Source of the DNA: JAJEFO01 sp022819605
GTDB lineage: Bacteria; Pseudomonadota; Alphaproteobacteria; Rhodobacterales; Rhodobacteraceae
Direction: 5' to 3'
Length of the DNA: 64,000 nt
NCBI GenBank assembly: GCA_965221545.1
Contig: OZ244901.1
Location: 3,224,001 to 3,288,000 of the forward strand
The stretch's first letter is position 1; the number at the start of each line of letters is the position of its first letter. The position numbers were made by a program, and so were the translations under genes. Shown here one piece after another: positions 8,226-16,840 of this stretch. The notes beneath the pieces are model-generated. The model had not been told where the DNA came from. It worked only from the letters and a program-made list of their open reading frames with translations, and made no database searches.

Positions 8226-9401
8226 TCAGGTTGCGTAGGGCAGGCCGACATATTCGTAGGCAAGCGCGTGCTGGGCCGCTTCAGACGTCAGCAGCAAGTC
8301 ATAGTCGTTCTCGCGAATCTTCTGATCGAACGGGTCCTCGCCGGGAAACACGTGCAACAGCTTGGTCAGCCGCCAGGAGATGTTCTCGGCGGCCCAGACG
8401 CGCATGAGCGCCGTGGCGGAGTAGTCTTCGAGCAAGGCGTCGTTTGCGTCCTTGAAATGCGCCACTAGTGCACGCTGCAGGTAATACACGTCGGAAAACG
8501 CCAAGTTCAGGCCCTTGGCCCCGGTCGGCGGCACGATATGGCCGGCATCGCCCGCCAGGAACAGGCTGCCGTGGCGCATCGGTTCGCTGACGAAACTGCG
8601 CAGCGGCGCAATGGATTTCTCGATCGACGGACCTGTGTGGATGGTCTTGGCCACGTCGACTGGGAAACGGTGCAAAAGGGCTTCCCAAAACCGGTCGTCG
8701 GACCAGTCCTCTGGCGTATCAGACAGCGGCACCTGGATGTAGTAACGGCTGAGCATCGGGTTGCGCTGGGCCGCCATGGCCATGCCGTCCTCATGATAGG
8801 CGTAGATGAAGTCTTCGAGCGGCGGCTTCTCGACCATGATGCCAAGCCAGCCGAAAGGGTAGATGCGCTCATATTCCTGGCGATGCGTGGCCGGGATCGC
8901 CTGGCGGGAGGGGCCGTGGAACCCGTCGCACCCGGCAATGAAGCGGCAGTCCACGCGATGCCTTTGGCCGTCCTTCTGATAGGTCACATGAGGCGCATCG
9001 GTCTCGATGTCGTGCAGTGCGACGTCCTTGGCATCGCAGACCACCGCGCCGCCATCGCGTTCGCGGGCGGCAAACAGGTCTTCGGTGATATAGGTCTGGC
9101 CATAGGCCATCATCTGCCGGCCCGTCCATTTCTTGACGTCGATGAGGAAGTCGGGACGGTCCTGCCAAAGGATCCTGTTTCCGTTCTTCGCCTTGCCTTC
9201 GCGGTCCATGCGCTCGCCGAGCCCGTAGTCACGCAGCAGCTGTGCGGCACCCGGCTCCAGGACGCCCGCCCGAATACGGCTAAGCACGTGGTCCTTGGAC
9301 TGACGCTCGAGCACGACGTTGTCGATGCCGTTGGCGTCAAGGATATGGCTGAGCAACAGCCCGGATGGACCGCCGCCGATGATGCAAACCTTGGTCTTCA
9401 T
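8226..9401 (-). CDS. pobA: 4-hydroxybenzoate 3-monooxygenase
   Basis: PobA is an FAD- and NADPH-dependent hydroxylase converting 4-hydroxybenzoate to protocatechuate, which feeds the beta-ketoadipate pathway. The 391-residue length matches the Pseudomonas enzyme (394). Motifs include the FAD dinucleotide site VCIIGGGPSGLLLSHIL, the conserved LSRIRAGVLEPG segment of the substrate pocket, the DG motif GCDGFHGPSRQAIP, and the FAD ribityl motif FLAGDAGHIVPPTGAKGLN. No pobR-type regulator and no pca genes adjoin it. The start at 9401 has a ribosome binding site (ggagag) just upstream. It is a single-gene leftward unit facing away from mnmA. Confidence 0.97.
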   Translation of the reverse strand: MKTKVCIIGGGPSGLLLSHILDANGIDNVVLERQSKDHVLSRIRAGVLEPGAAQLLRDYGLGERMDREGKAKNGNRILWQDRPDFLIDVKKWTGRQMMAYGQTYITEDLFAARERDGGAVVCDAKDVALHDIETDAPHVTYQKDGQRHRVDCRFIAGCDGFHGPSRQAIPATHRQEYERIYPFGWLGIMVEKPPLEDFIYAYHEDGMAMAAQRNPMLSRYYIQVPLSDTPEDWSDDRFWEALLHRFPVDVAKTIHTGPSIEKSIAPLRSFVSEPMRHGSLFLAGDAGHIVPPTGAKGLNLAFSDVYYLQRALVAHFKDANDALLEDYSATALMRVWAAENISWRLTKLLHVFPGEDPFDQKIRENDYDLLLTSEAAQHALAYEYVGLPYAT

Positions 9402-9680
9402 CGTCTCTCCTTGGCCGGAGGCGCGCGCCCAGACGCGCGCCCTTGATCTTGGTCTTCAGGTCAGTTCTGCAGAAGGCGTGCAGGAAACAGGTCTGCTCGG
9501 AGACATCAAGAACTTCCTTCGCGGTTTCGTCAGATTCGGAGGATTCCTGCTGGACATGGGTTTCTTCTGGGTCCGCTTCTCGCTTGTGGGCTGCGCAGGT
9601 CGACCCGTGCCGGAGCTCGGCCCTTGTCAGTGACTGCGATTTTCCTGTATTTCGCACGACATTTCTTTCACGGTGATACC

Positions 9681-10826
9681 ATGGCGCTTGACGGAGCCGA
9701 AAATCTAAATTCGCTTGGCTTTCCGAAGCTGCCTTCGGAGACCCGTGTCGTCGTGGCCATGTCCGGCGGCGTGGACAGCTCCGTCGTGGCCGCCGAACTC
9801 GCACGCGAAGGCTATGACGTGGTGGGCGTCACGCTTCAGCTCTATGACCACGGGGCCGCCTTGGCCAAAAAGGGCGCCTGCTGCGCGGGGGCGGACATCC
9901 GCGACGCGCGCCGGGTGGCGGAAACGATGGGGTTTCCGCACTATGTCCTCGACTACGAAAGCATCTTTCGTGAGACCGTGATCGAGGAGTTTGCCGAGAG
10001 CTACCTTGCCGGTGCCACCCCCGTGCCATGCATTCGCTGCAACGAACGGGTGAAGTTCAAGGATCTCCTCGAGACCGCGCATGACCTCGACGCGGACTGC
10101 ATGGCCACGGGACATTACATCCAAAGGAAGCTTGGCGAATCTGGACCGGAATTGCACATGGCCGCAGATCTGGCACGGGATCAAAGCTACTTTCTGTTCA
10201 CGACGACGCCGGAACAGCTCGAGTTCCTGCGCTTTCCCCTTGGGCATCTGGCTTCCAAGAAGGAGACGCGCGAACTCGCAGGTGCGCACGGCCTGTCCGT
10301 GGCCGACAAGCCCGACAGCCAGGACATCTGCTTTGTCCCGAACGGCAACTACGCGTCCGTCATCGAGAAACTGCGTCCGGGGGCCGCTGAGCCCGGCGCG
10401 ATCGTCCATGTCGACGGGCGTGAACTTGGCAGGCACGCGGGCGTCATCCACTACACGATCGGCCAGCGGCGGGGCCTCGGCATCGGCGGTCTCGACGAGC
10501 CTCTCTACGTGGTCCGGCTGGATGTCGGCAACAAGCGGGTCATTGTCGGTCCGAAGGAATTGCTCGCCACCCGCACCGTGCCGGTGCGCGAGATAAACTG
10601 GCTCGGAGACGATTCCTTCGACAGCGCCAGCGCGTGGAATCTCTCTGTCAGGGTCCGCTCGACGAGACCGCCGACAGAAGCCGTGGTCCGTCCGGTTTCG
10701 GCGACCGAGGCGACAGTCGAGTTGCTGGCGCCGGAAGAAGGCGTTTCGCCAGGGCAGGCATGCGTCTTCTACGAAACCGGAGCCAACCGCGTCTACGGCG
10801 GGGGCTGGATCTGGCGCGGGTCATGA
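9681..10826 (+). CDS. mnmA: tRNA-specific 2-thiouridylase
   Basis: MnmA thiolates U34 in the wobble position of tRNA-Lys, -Glu and -Gln. The 381-residue protein has the PP-loop ATP site VVVAMSGGVDSSVVAAEL near the N-terminus, the first catalytic cysteine in TPVPCIRCNERVKF, the second in DSQDICFVPNG, and the C-terminal beta-barrel with YTIGQRRGLGIGG. The start at ATG 9681 fits the N-terminus MALDGAENLNSLGFPK usual in Rhodobacterales; an upstream in-frame ATG at 9624 would add an odd hydrophobic segment. It is monocistronic and convergent with the lpx operon. Confidence 0.97.
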   Translation: MALDGAENLNSLGFPKLPSETRVVVAMSGGVDSSVVAAELAREGYDVVGVTLQLYDHGAALAKKGACCAGADIRDARRVAETMGFPHYVLDYESIFRETVIEEFAESYLAGATPVPCIRCNERVKFKDLLETAHDLDADCMATGHYIQRKLGESGPELHMAADLARDQSYFLFTTTPEQLEFLRFPLGHLASKKETRELAGAHGLSVADKPDSQDICFVPNGNYASVIEKLRPGAAEPGAIVHVDGRELGRHAGVIHYTIGQRRGLGIGGLDEPLYVVRLDVGNKRVIVGPKELLATRTVPVREINWLGDDSFDSASAWNLSVRVRSTRPPTEAVVRPVSATEATVELLAPEEGVSPGQACVFYETGANRVYGGGWIWRGS

Positions 10827-10919
10827 TCCCGCGAATCGCGCAGGCGGTGTCCGGGATCATCAACCGCAGGGAACCCGAGATGCCGACGACGGCTCTGGAC
10901 CTGCATGCACTTGCTTCGG

Positions 10920-10946
10920 CGGCCGAGGGATCATCGTCCTCGGCCG
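10920..10946. other. Perfect 9-bp inverted repeat at the lpxB stop codon
   Basis: cggccgagg (10920-10928) pairs with cctcggccg (10938-10946), and the lpxB stop codon lies in the loop between. It sits between the convergent ends of mnmA and lpxB and may act as a transcript end structure for both. It has no T tract. Confidence 0.45.
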
Positions 10947-12109
10947 TCGCCTGCTCTCGAAAGCGCAGCGAGAACCGACCTTGCTGCACGCAGCCCCGGC
11001 GTCTCCTCTCCGCGACCGAGGCGCACCATGGTCGTGGCCATGGCATCCAGTTGGGCCTTGCGAGCCGCTTGACTTGACAGCAATTCGTTCACGGCCTCTG
11101 CAATTGCTGCGGGCTTGCAGTCCGGACCCAGGAATTCCGGGACCGTCCTGGTGTCCGTCACGAGGTTGACCAGCGTCACCGTGTCAATGGTCGCCAGTCG
11201 GCTCATGACCTGCCAAGACAGCCAGTTCAAGTCATAGGCAACAACCATGGGCGTCGCGTTAGCGGCAAGCTCCAGCGAAACCGTCCCGGATGCGGCCAGC
11301 GCCACGTCGGCGGCGGCGAATGCCGCCCGTTTCATTGCGGGAGCACCGTCGCTGGGATCAATTACGATCGGCTCTCCGGGCCATGCACGAACTCCTTCGC
11401 GGACAGCCGATGCGACCGGACCTGCAGCGGGCACGACGATACGGGCCTCGGGGCGGCTTGCCAGAACCCTGCGCATCGCCTCTCCGAATACCGGCACGAG
11501 GCGCGCGACTTCACTGGGGCGCGATCCGGGGAGTGCCAGCACGATGGGTGCGTCTCCTGTTCCTGTCTCGGCGCGAAATGCCCGGACGTCTTCCGGACCG
11601 GCAAGCGGCTCGGCAACGACCGGATGCCCCACGAAGTCGCATGTCATTCCTGCCCTGGTCATGTGAGGGGGCTCAAACGGCAAGAGCGCCAGGACATGGT
11701 CCGTGCAGCGGGCCATCTTCTTCGCTCGCGACGCTCTCCAAGCCCAAACTGACGGTGCCACGTAGTGAATGAAGCACATGCCCGGCATCTCTTTCCTGAC
11801 AGCGCATGCCATCCGCTGCGAAAAGTCCGGCACGTCTATCGTGATCAGCGCATCCGGGCGCCAGGCCACGCAATCTGCCACGACCTCGTTCAGCCTGCGA
11901 CGGAGCTTCAGGTATTTCGGCAGCACCTCTGCAATTCCCATCACCGACAGGTCGTCCATGCGAAAGAGGCTCTCCATGCCCTCCCTCTGCATTTCAAGGC
12001 CTGCAACGCCGCGAAACTCCAGGTCCTGCACCTGGGACCGAAGTCCCCGAATCAATGCCGCGCCCAGCTTGTCGCCGGAAGCCTCTCCTGCCAGCAGATA
12101 GAGCTTCAT
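10931..12109 (-). CDS. lpxB: Lipid-A-disaccharide synthase
   Basis: LpxB joins lipid X to UDP-2,3-diacylglucosamine to form the disaccharide of lipid A, at the inner face of the membrane. The 392-residue protein starts MKLYLLAGEASGDKLGAAL, the family signature. It contains the conserved SVMGIAEVLPKY and the block IHYVAPSVWAWRASRAKKM, then the GT-B C-terminal domain with LPGSRPSEVARL, and ends near VNLVTDTRTVPEFLG. It is the last gene of the leftward fabZ-lpxA-lpxI-lpxB operon, 40 bases after lpxI. Confidence 0.97.
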   Translation of the reverse strand: MKLYLLAGEASGDKLGAALIRGLRSQVQDLEFRGVAGLEMQREGMESLFRMDDLSVMGIAEVLPKYLKLRRRLNEVVADCVAWRPDALITIDVPDFSQRMACAVRKEMPGMCFIHYVAPSVWAWRASRAKKMARCTDHVLALLPFEPPHMTRAGMTCDFVGHPVVAEPLAGPEDVRAFRAETGTGDAPIVLALPGSRPSEVARLVPVFGEAMRRVLASRPEARIVVPAAGPVASAVREGVRAWPGEPIVIDPSDGAPAMKRAAFAAADVALAASGTVSLELAANATPMVVAYDLNWLSWQVMSRLATIDTVTLVNLVTDTRTVPEFLGPDCKPAAIAEAVNELLSSQAARKAQLDAMATTMVRLGRGEETPGLRAARSVLAALSRAGDGRGR

Positions 12110-12149
12110 GGGTCCGGTCGGCCCGGCCCGTCAGATGGCGCCCAATGTG

Positions 12150-12935
12150 TCACGGCTGTCGCACCCACAGGAAAATGCCGGCATCATCGGCTGCCCTCAC
12201 CGTTTCCTCGCGATCCAGCACCATGACACCTCCCGCCTCAATGACAATGCCGCCGATTCCCGCTTTCGCCACGCGTGCCGCGGTTCCGGGACCAATCGTC
12301 GGCAGGTCGACACGACGATCCTGCCCCGGCTTCGGGGCCTTCACGAAAATGCCTCCCGACCCGTCCGGCCTGCGGTTCAGGCTTTCCAGCATCCAGTCGG
12401 TGCCGAAGCCTGTCTCGACGGCGATGACCTGCCCCAGACGAACGACGCAAGCCTGTCCTATGTCCGCGACGCCAATGGCCTCCAGCGCGGCAACGGCACG
12501 GGCGGCATCCTTTATGTCTCCGGGCGCAGGTTGCTTGTGCGTGAGCACACCGGCAGCCGGCAACAGGTCCGGGGCAATTTCATGGGCCGCGCGAATCACG
12601 AACCCCTCCGCCTCGAACATCTGCAGCAGGATCGTAAGTGCGCCGTCGTCACCCTTCCCGAGCGCCGCCATGATTCGGTCGATGAACGGCTTGCTGCGAA
12701 CTTCGACTTCGCCGGGATCGAATTCCGGGCGACGGACGGCGCCTGCGAAGCAGAGTTCCGTCACGCCCCGTGCCTTGAGCGCATCCATGAAGCTCGCAAT
12801 CCGCTCAAGGCGAAAGATCAGTTCCGCTTCGATCTCGGGCGACGTACCGTCAATCCGCGCCAAGACCGGCTGCTTGGAAAGCGCACGCGCAAGATGGCCG
12901 GGCAGCCCGCCATTGCCGGCAACCAGCGCCAGCAC
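12150..12935 (-). CDS. lpxI: UDP-2,3-diacylglucosamine pyrophosphatase LpxI
   Basis: LpxI hydrolyses UDP-2,3-diacylglucosamine to lipid X and UMP; it replaces LpxH in most alphaproteobacteria. With a GTG start at 12935 the protein has 261 residues and begins with the typical glycine-rich nucleotide site LALVAGNGGLPGHLARAL. The LpxI C-terminal domain (former DUF1009) shows DIGQACVVRLGQVIAVE, GSGGIFVKAPKPGQDRRVDLPT and GGIVIEAGGVMVLDRE. The GTG lies one base after the lpxA stop codon, which decides the start; the open frame extends further upstream only inside lpxA. Its place between lpxA and lpxB is the usual one. Confidence 0.94.
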   Translation of the reverse strand: MLALVAGNGGLPGHLARALSKQPVLARIDGTSPEIEAELIFRLERIASFMDALKARGVTELCFAGAVRRPEFDPGEVEVRSKPFIDRIMAALGKGDDGALTILLQMFEAEGFVIRAAHEIAPDLLPAAGVLTHKQPAPGDIKDAARAVAALEAIGVADIGQACVVRLGQVIAVETGFGTDWMLESLNRRPDGSGGIFVKAPKPGQDRRVDLPTIGPGTAARVAKAGIGGIVIEAGGVMVLDREETVRAADDAGIFLWVRQP

Positions 12936-12936
12936 C

Positions 12937-13737
12937 TCAGCGCTCCGGAGTAAGATAGCTGCGGTCGGACGCGCCAAGGATGAATTCGACGATGTCCTGC
13001 ACGTAGGTGCTGGAGGTTTCGTCGCTGAGCCTGCGGGCACGGTCCTGGAAAGTGCCCTCCCCCTGCGCCAGCGTCTGGAAACCGGCACGAAGAGCCATGA
13101 TGTCCTCTCGGGAGACCCCCTTGCGCTTGAGGCCCACGAGGTTCAGCCCTTCAAGCTGCCCCCTCGGCGCTTGGACGAGGCCGTAGGGAATCACGTCGTT
13201 CGTGACCATTGTCACTGCGCCGATGATCGCACCCTTGCCCACGCGCACCCATTGATGGATGCCGGATAGCCCGCCGATGATCACGTCGTCCTCGATCACG
13301 CAATGACCGGCGATCGCGCCCTGGTTCGCGACAATGACCCGGTTTCCCACCTGGACATCGTGAGCGACGTGCGACCCGGTCATGAAGAGGCAGTCGTCTC
13401 CGACACGGGTCACGCCTACGCCTCCCGCCGTGCCGGTATTCATGGTCACGCCTTCGCGAATGCGGTTCCTCTTGCCGACAATGAGCCGCGTCTTCTCCCC
13501 TCTGTACTTGAGATCCTGGGGAATCTCGCCCACGACTGCGCCTGGGAAGATGACGGTCTCGTCGCCGATTTCGGTCTGTCCCGTGACGACTGCATGCGAC
13601 TTCACGGCCACCCCTGCGCCGAGGGTGACCTCGGAGCCGATCACCGAGAACGGCCCGACATTTGCGTCTGGCCCGATGACGGCCCCCGCCTCGACAACTG
13701 CGGATGAATGGACCTTGGCCTTGGGATCAATGCTCAC
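12937..13737 (-). CDS. lpxA: UDP-N-acetylglucosamine acyltransferase
   Basis: LpxA adds the 3-hydroxyacyl chain to O-3 of UDP-GlcNAc, the first step of lipid A synthesis. The 266-residue protein is a left-handed beta-helix built from hexapeptide repeats (for example VSIDPKAKVHSSAVVEAGAV). It has the catalytic histidine region FMTGSHVAHDVQVGNRVI and the substrate loops IAGHCVIEDDVIIGGLSGIHQ. The start is GTG 13737, overlapping the fabZ stop by four bases (GTGA). An in-frame ATG at 13770 inside fabZ would add 11 residues not typical of the family. It is the second gene of the operon. Confidence 0.96.
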   Translation of the reverse strand: MSIDPKAKVHSSAVVEAGAVIGPDANVGPFSVIGSEVTLGAGVAVKSHAVVTGQTEIGDETVIFPGAVVGEIPQDLKYRGEKTRLIVGKRNRIREGVTMNTGTAGGVGVTRVGDDCLFMTGSHVAHDVQVGNRVIVANQGAIAGHCVIEDDVIIGGLSGIHQWVRVGKGAIIGAVTMVTNDVIPYGLVQAPRGQLEGLNLVGLKRKGVSREDIMALRAGFQTLAQGEGTFQDRARRLSDETSSTYVQDIVEFILGASDRSYLTPER

Positions 13738-14189
13738 TTCGGACTGTCCATCATTGCGGTGAACTCGCACTCGCAGGCGATCCCGCCATCGACGGTGGCA
13801 ACACCCCTGAACTTCCAGACCTTGCCTCCGCCGCGCAGCTTGGTGATCTCCATCCTGAGAACGTCGCCAGGCACAACCTTGCGACGAAACTTCACGCCGT
13901 CCATGGCCATGAAATAGATCGCGGTCTTCCTGTCCACGAGATCCAGCCCGACCCCCGCGATCACGGCCGATGTCTGGGCCATGGCCTCGACCATGTACAC
14001 GCCCGGAAATACCGGCTCGCCCGGAAAGTGACCGGCAAAGAAGGGTTCGTTGATCGTGACGTTCTTGATCCCGACCCCTCGTTCCGTCCCATCGATCTCG
14101 ATGACCTTGTCCACGAGCAGGAAAGGATAGCGGTGCGGAATTATCTTCTGGATCAGGCCGATATCCGCCGATTTCAGTTCATTGCCCAT
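13734..14189 (-). CDS. fabZ: 3-hydroxyacyl-ACP dehydratase FabZ
   Basis: FabZ dehydrates beta-hydroxyacyl-ACP in fatty acid elongation and competes with LpxA for hydroxymyristoyl-ACP. The 151-residue hot-dog-fold protein has the active-site motif IIPHRYPFLLVDKVIEIDG and the helix motif FFAGHFPGEPVFPGVYMVEAMAQ, here split for reading; the histidine and the glutamate of VEAMAQ form the active site. ATG 14189 follows a purine-rich ribosome binding site (aaaaaggga). It heads the leftward fabZ-lpxA-lpxI-lpxB operon. The lpxD gene that usually precedes it is not present, as the upstream neighbour is a rightward MFS gene. Confidence 0.96.
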   Translation of the reverse strand: MGNELKSADIGLIQKIIPHRYPFLLVDKVIEIDGTERGVGIKNVTINEPFFAGHFPGEPVFPGVYMVEAMAQTSAVIAGVGLDLVDRKTAIYFMAMDGVKFRRKVVPGDVLRMEITKLRGGGKVWKFRGVATVDGGIACECEFTAMMDSPK

Positions 14190-14363
14190 GGAGCCATCCC
14201 TTTTTCTTGAGGTAGCAAGGCGAAACGGTCGCTGCAAGCAAGCGGATTCCGGGCGCTCTCCGGCCACGGGCCCTGCCTGTGCCGCGCAGCAACAGGGATT
14301 GAACCTCTCCGGGTCACATGCCAGCCTGCACCGAATTGTGCAACCGAGCCATGGGGGGGCGGC

Positions 14364-15581
14364 ATGCACGAAGCGGGCACTGTTCCAGCCGGGAAGATCA
14401 ACGCCGCCATAATGGCCGGATGCCTCGTGGCGTTTCTTGGCTTTGGCTTCGCGGCGACCTTTGGCGTCTTCCTCAGCCCGATGAGCGAAGACCTTGGCTG
14501 GGGCCGAGAGACATTTTCCCTCTCGGTCGCGGTCCAGCTTCTCACCTGGGGATTCGCGCAACCGCTTGCAGGTGCCGTGGCCGACAGGTTCGGAACCGCG
14601 AGAGTCCTGGCATTCGGCGCGGTCTGCGCCGGCATCGGCTTCATGTTGCGGGGCATCGTTGCGGACCCGGGGCTCTTCGTCCTTACGGGCGTCCTGGTCG
14701 GCGCGGGCACGGGAGCCGCGTCATTCCCGATCGTCATCGGTGCGCTCGGAAAGATCGTCTCAGAAGAGCGGCGCAGCTTCATTCTTGGTCTGGGCACAGC
14801 CGCGGCGTCCCTTGGCATGTTTGTGGCCGCGCCGGCCGCAACCACGATGATCGGGTCGATTGGCTGGTCAACCGCGCTGATCGTGATCGGCGCCAGTTTT
14901 GCCCTGATCCTCCCATTCCTCGTGTTCATCGCCCGCGTGGCGACACCGAGCGCGTCGGGATCGTCCGCCAAGGACTTTGGCAACGCGCTGGGCATGGCAT
15001 TCAGGGACAGAAGCTATCTCTGCCTGTTCTTCGGTTTCTTCGTCTGCGGGTTTCATGTTGCCTTCATCCAGACACACCTGCCTGCCTACGTGATCGACAT
15101 GGGACTGGCAGTCTGGATCGGCGGATGGTCGCTGGCCCTGATCGGCCTCTTCAATATCGCTGGATCATTCCTCTCTGGATGGTCGGGTCAGGTCTACTCC
15201 AAGAAATGGGTGCTGAGCGGAATCTATTTTGCGCGCGCAGTGGTAATCGCGGCTTTCGTGCTGGTTCCGGTCAGCGAATCCAGCGTCCTAGTCTTCTCGG
15301 CCGTCATGGGACTTCTCTGGCTGTCGACGGTTCCGCTGACCATGGGCCTCGTCGCGCAGACGCAAGGGCTGAAGTTCCTGTCCACGCTGGCAGGTCTCGT
15401 CTTCCTGAGCCATCAGACAGGGAGCTTCCTGGGCGCCTGGCTGGGGGGCCGGATCTACGACCTCAACCAGGACTATTCGCCAATGTGGTGGACGGCCGTT
15501 GCGCTCGGCCTGTTGGCCGCGCTCCTGCACCTTCCCATTCGCGAGTCACCGGGGCCCCTTGCCCTTGCCGAAGAGTCCTGA
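14364..15581 (+). CDS. MFS transporter, monocarboxylate/oxalate-formate antiporter-like
   Basis: A 405-residue membrane protein with 12 predicted transmembrane helices. It starts MHEAGTVPAGKINAAIMAGC, and TM1 carries FLGFGFAATFGVFLSPMSEDLGWGRETFSL, the signature of the MCT/OxlT-like MFS branch. The loop 2-3 motif is GAVADRFGTARVL. The substrate is probably a small carboxylate, but nothing in the neighbourhood fixes it. Its last three codons fall inside the degenerate repeat that begins at about 15563, so the C-terminus (ALAEES) may have been created by the rearrangement. Divergent from fabZ with about 175 bases between. Confidence 0.85.
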   Translation: MHEAGTVPAGKINAAIMAGCLVAFLGFGFAATFGVFLSPMSEDLGWGRETFSLSVAVQLLTWGFAQPLAGAVADRFGTARVLAFGAVCAGIGFMLRGIVADPGLFVLTGVLVGAGTGAASFPIVIGALGKIVSEERRSFILGLGTAAASLGMFVAAPAATTMIGSIGWSTALIVIGASFALILPFLVFIARVATPSASGSSAKDFGNALGMAFRDRSYLCLFFGFFVCGFHVAFIQTHLPAYVIDMGLAVWIGGWSLALIGLFNIAGSFLSGWSGQVYSKKWVLSGIYFARAVVIAAFVLVPVSESSVLVFSAVMGLLWLSTVPLTMGLVAQTQGLKFLSTLAGLVFLSHQTGSFLGAWLGGRIYDLNQDYSPMWWTAVALGLLAALLHLPIRESPGPLALAEES

Positions 15582-15925
15582 CCGGAACCCGGGATGAGCC
15601 AGGTCGAAGCACGCCATGGACAGCAGGTCACGACGAAGGCGAGATCGGTCGCAGTAACGAGTGCGGCCACTCACGCAGATGCGGGGCTCATGCGTCGGCC
15701 GCAGAGCCGCACGAAGATCGCCGGTTCAAGCCGGGCAACCTGAGACTCATGGGGCAACGGAGCGGGCAACGGAGCTGCACAATGCTAATGAACATTTCGC
15801 CTGACGACCGGGCGGGAAGGCCAGATTTCGCCATCATCAACACCTGGTCCGATCTCTTGTCATGCCGCTGCCATCTTCGAGATCGTGCGGAATGGGTTCG
15901 CAGCACCATTCCTGAACCACTGTCG
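15563..15925 (+). pseudogene. Degenerate copy of the IlvD/Edd dehydratase 5' end and its leader
   Basis: This stretch matches 22043-22385, the promoter region plus first 70 codons of the dehydratase at 22174, at a constant offset of 6480 bases for the first part. gtcctgaccggaaccc is identical at 15575-15590 and 22055-22070. The coding part still reads FAIINTWSDLLSCRCHLRD and RAEWVR where the intact gene has IAIINTWSDLSPCHHHLRD and RAEWVR. The first Fe-S cysteine neighbourhood has changed, the start codon region is scrambled and the homology stops at about 15925. There is no rest of the gene. It is a decayed duplication, not a functional gene. Confidence 0.85.
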
Positions 15926-16070
15926 ACCGCAAACGAGGCGCGCATGGGATTCTGGGTGGCTTTTTCCGAAACGGATGGCAATTCCTGTCCGGTTTCTTCT
16001 TCCGAGCATTTCCCGGGGCCGTCCTGCCCCCGGCGCGCCCAAGTTTCGTTCTGATTGTCGCGAGACACGC

Positions 16071-16811
16071 ATGGATCCGAACCTGCTGCTACTTGCCACT
16101 GCCGCAATTCTGCTGGGTGGTTTCCTGAAGGGGGCGACCGGCGCTGGAGCACCCGTAGTTGGCGTCCCGATCCTGGCCGCGATCATTGACGTGCAGTTTG
16201 CGGTTGCGGTCTTCTCAGTGCTCAACCTCTTCTCGAACATCTGGCATTCGTACGCCTATCGAACGCACCGCGGATCTTTCCGGCTCGTCTACGGCTTTGC
16301 GATAGCGGGTTCGGTCGGAGCGATTGCCGGTTCAGTCCTGCTTGCGTCCCTGCCAACGGATGCCTTGATGGCCTCGCTGGCCGCAATTGTCCTTGCGTAT
16401 ATCTTCCTGCGGCTCTTTCAGCCGGACTGGAAGCTGAGTCGATCGACGGGATTGCGGCTCGTGCCCTATGTCGGCATCGTCGGCGGATTGATGCAGGGAG
16501 CCGGAGGGATCTCTGCGCCAGTTTCCGTAACTTTCCTGAATGCCATGCGTCTTCCCAGAGAAGAGTTCATTGCGACAATTTCGATCTTTTTCGTCGCCAT
16601 GTCGCTCGTGCAGATCCCGTCTCTTGCCTACCTTGGCATCCTGACGACAGACCGCTCGCTCATGGCAATAGCGGCCGCGGTTCCAATGTTCCTTTCCATG
16701 CCGCTCGGCGAATGGGCGGCAAAATACATGTCAAAGGCAGTGTTTGACCGGATAATCCTGCTTCTACTCGCCGCAATTGCAATCCGGCTGATCTGGACAT
16801 CAATGAGCTAG
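16071..16811 (+). CDS. TauE/SafE (TSUP) family permease
   Basis: A 246-residue integral membrane protein with 7-8 predicted helices and the TSUP double repeat: LLLATAAILLGGFLKGATGAGAP in the first half and VGIVGGLMQGAGGISAPVS in the second half. The G-x-GG-x-SAP-type motif is the hallmark of the family. Members export or import sulfite, sulfoacetate, taurine breakdown products or other organic acids. The ATG at 16071 was chosen because the upstream in-frame extension (from 15885) runs through the degenerate dehydratase repeat. Convergent with the Tet-like MFS gene 30 bases away. Confidence 0.88.
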   Translation: MDPNLLLLATAAILLGGFLKGATGAGAPVVGVPILAAIIDVQFAVAVFSVLNLFSNIWHSYAYRTHRGSFRLVYGFAIAGSVGAIAGSVLLASLPTDALMASLAAIVLAYIFLRLFQPDWKLSRSTGLRLVPYVGIVGGLMQGAGGISAPVSVTFLNAMRLPREEFIATISIFFVAMSLVQIPSLAYLGILTTDRSLMAIAAAVPMFLSMPLGEWAAKYMSKAVFDRIILLLLAAIAIRLIWTSMS

Positions 16812-16840
16812 AACGCTTCCGGTCAATGGGAACCATTGAT

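Noticed and set aside
12055..13269. A 404-codon plus-strand frame opposite lpxI and lpxA
   Set aside because: It is Ser/Arg/Pro-rich shadow sequence; the minus-strand lpx operon with overlapping start and stop codons explains the region.
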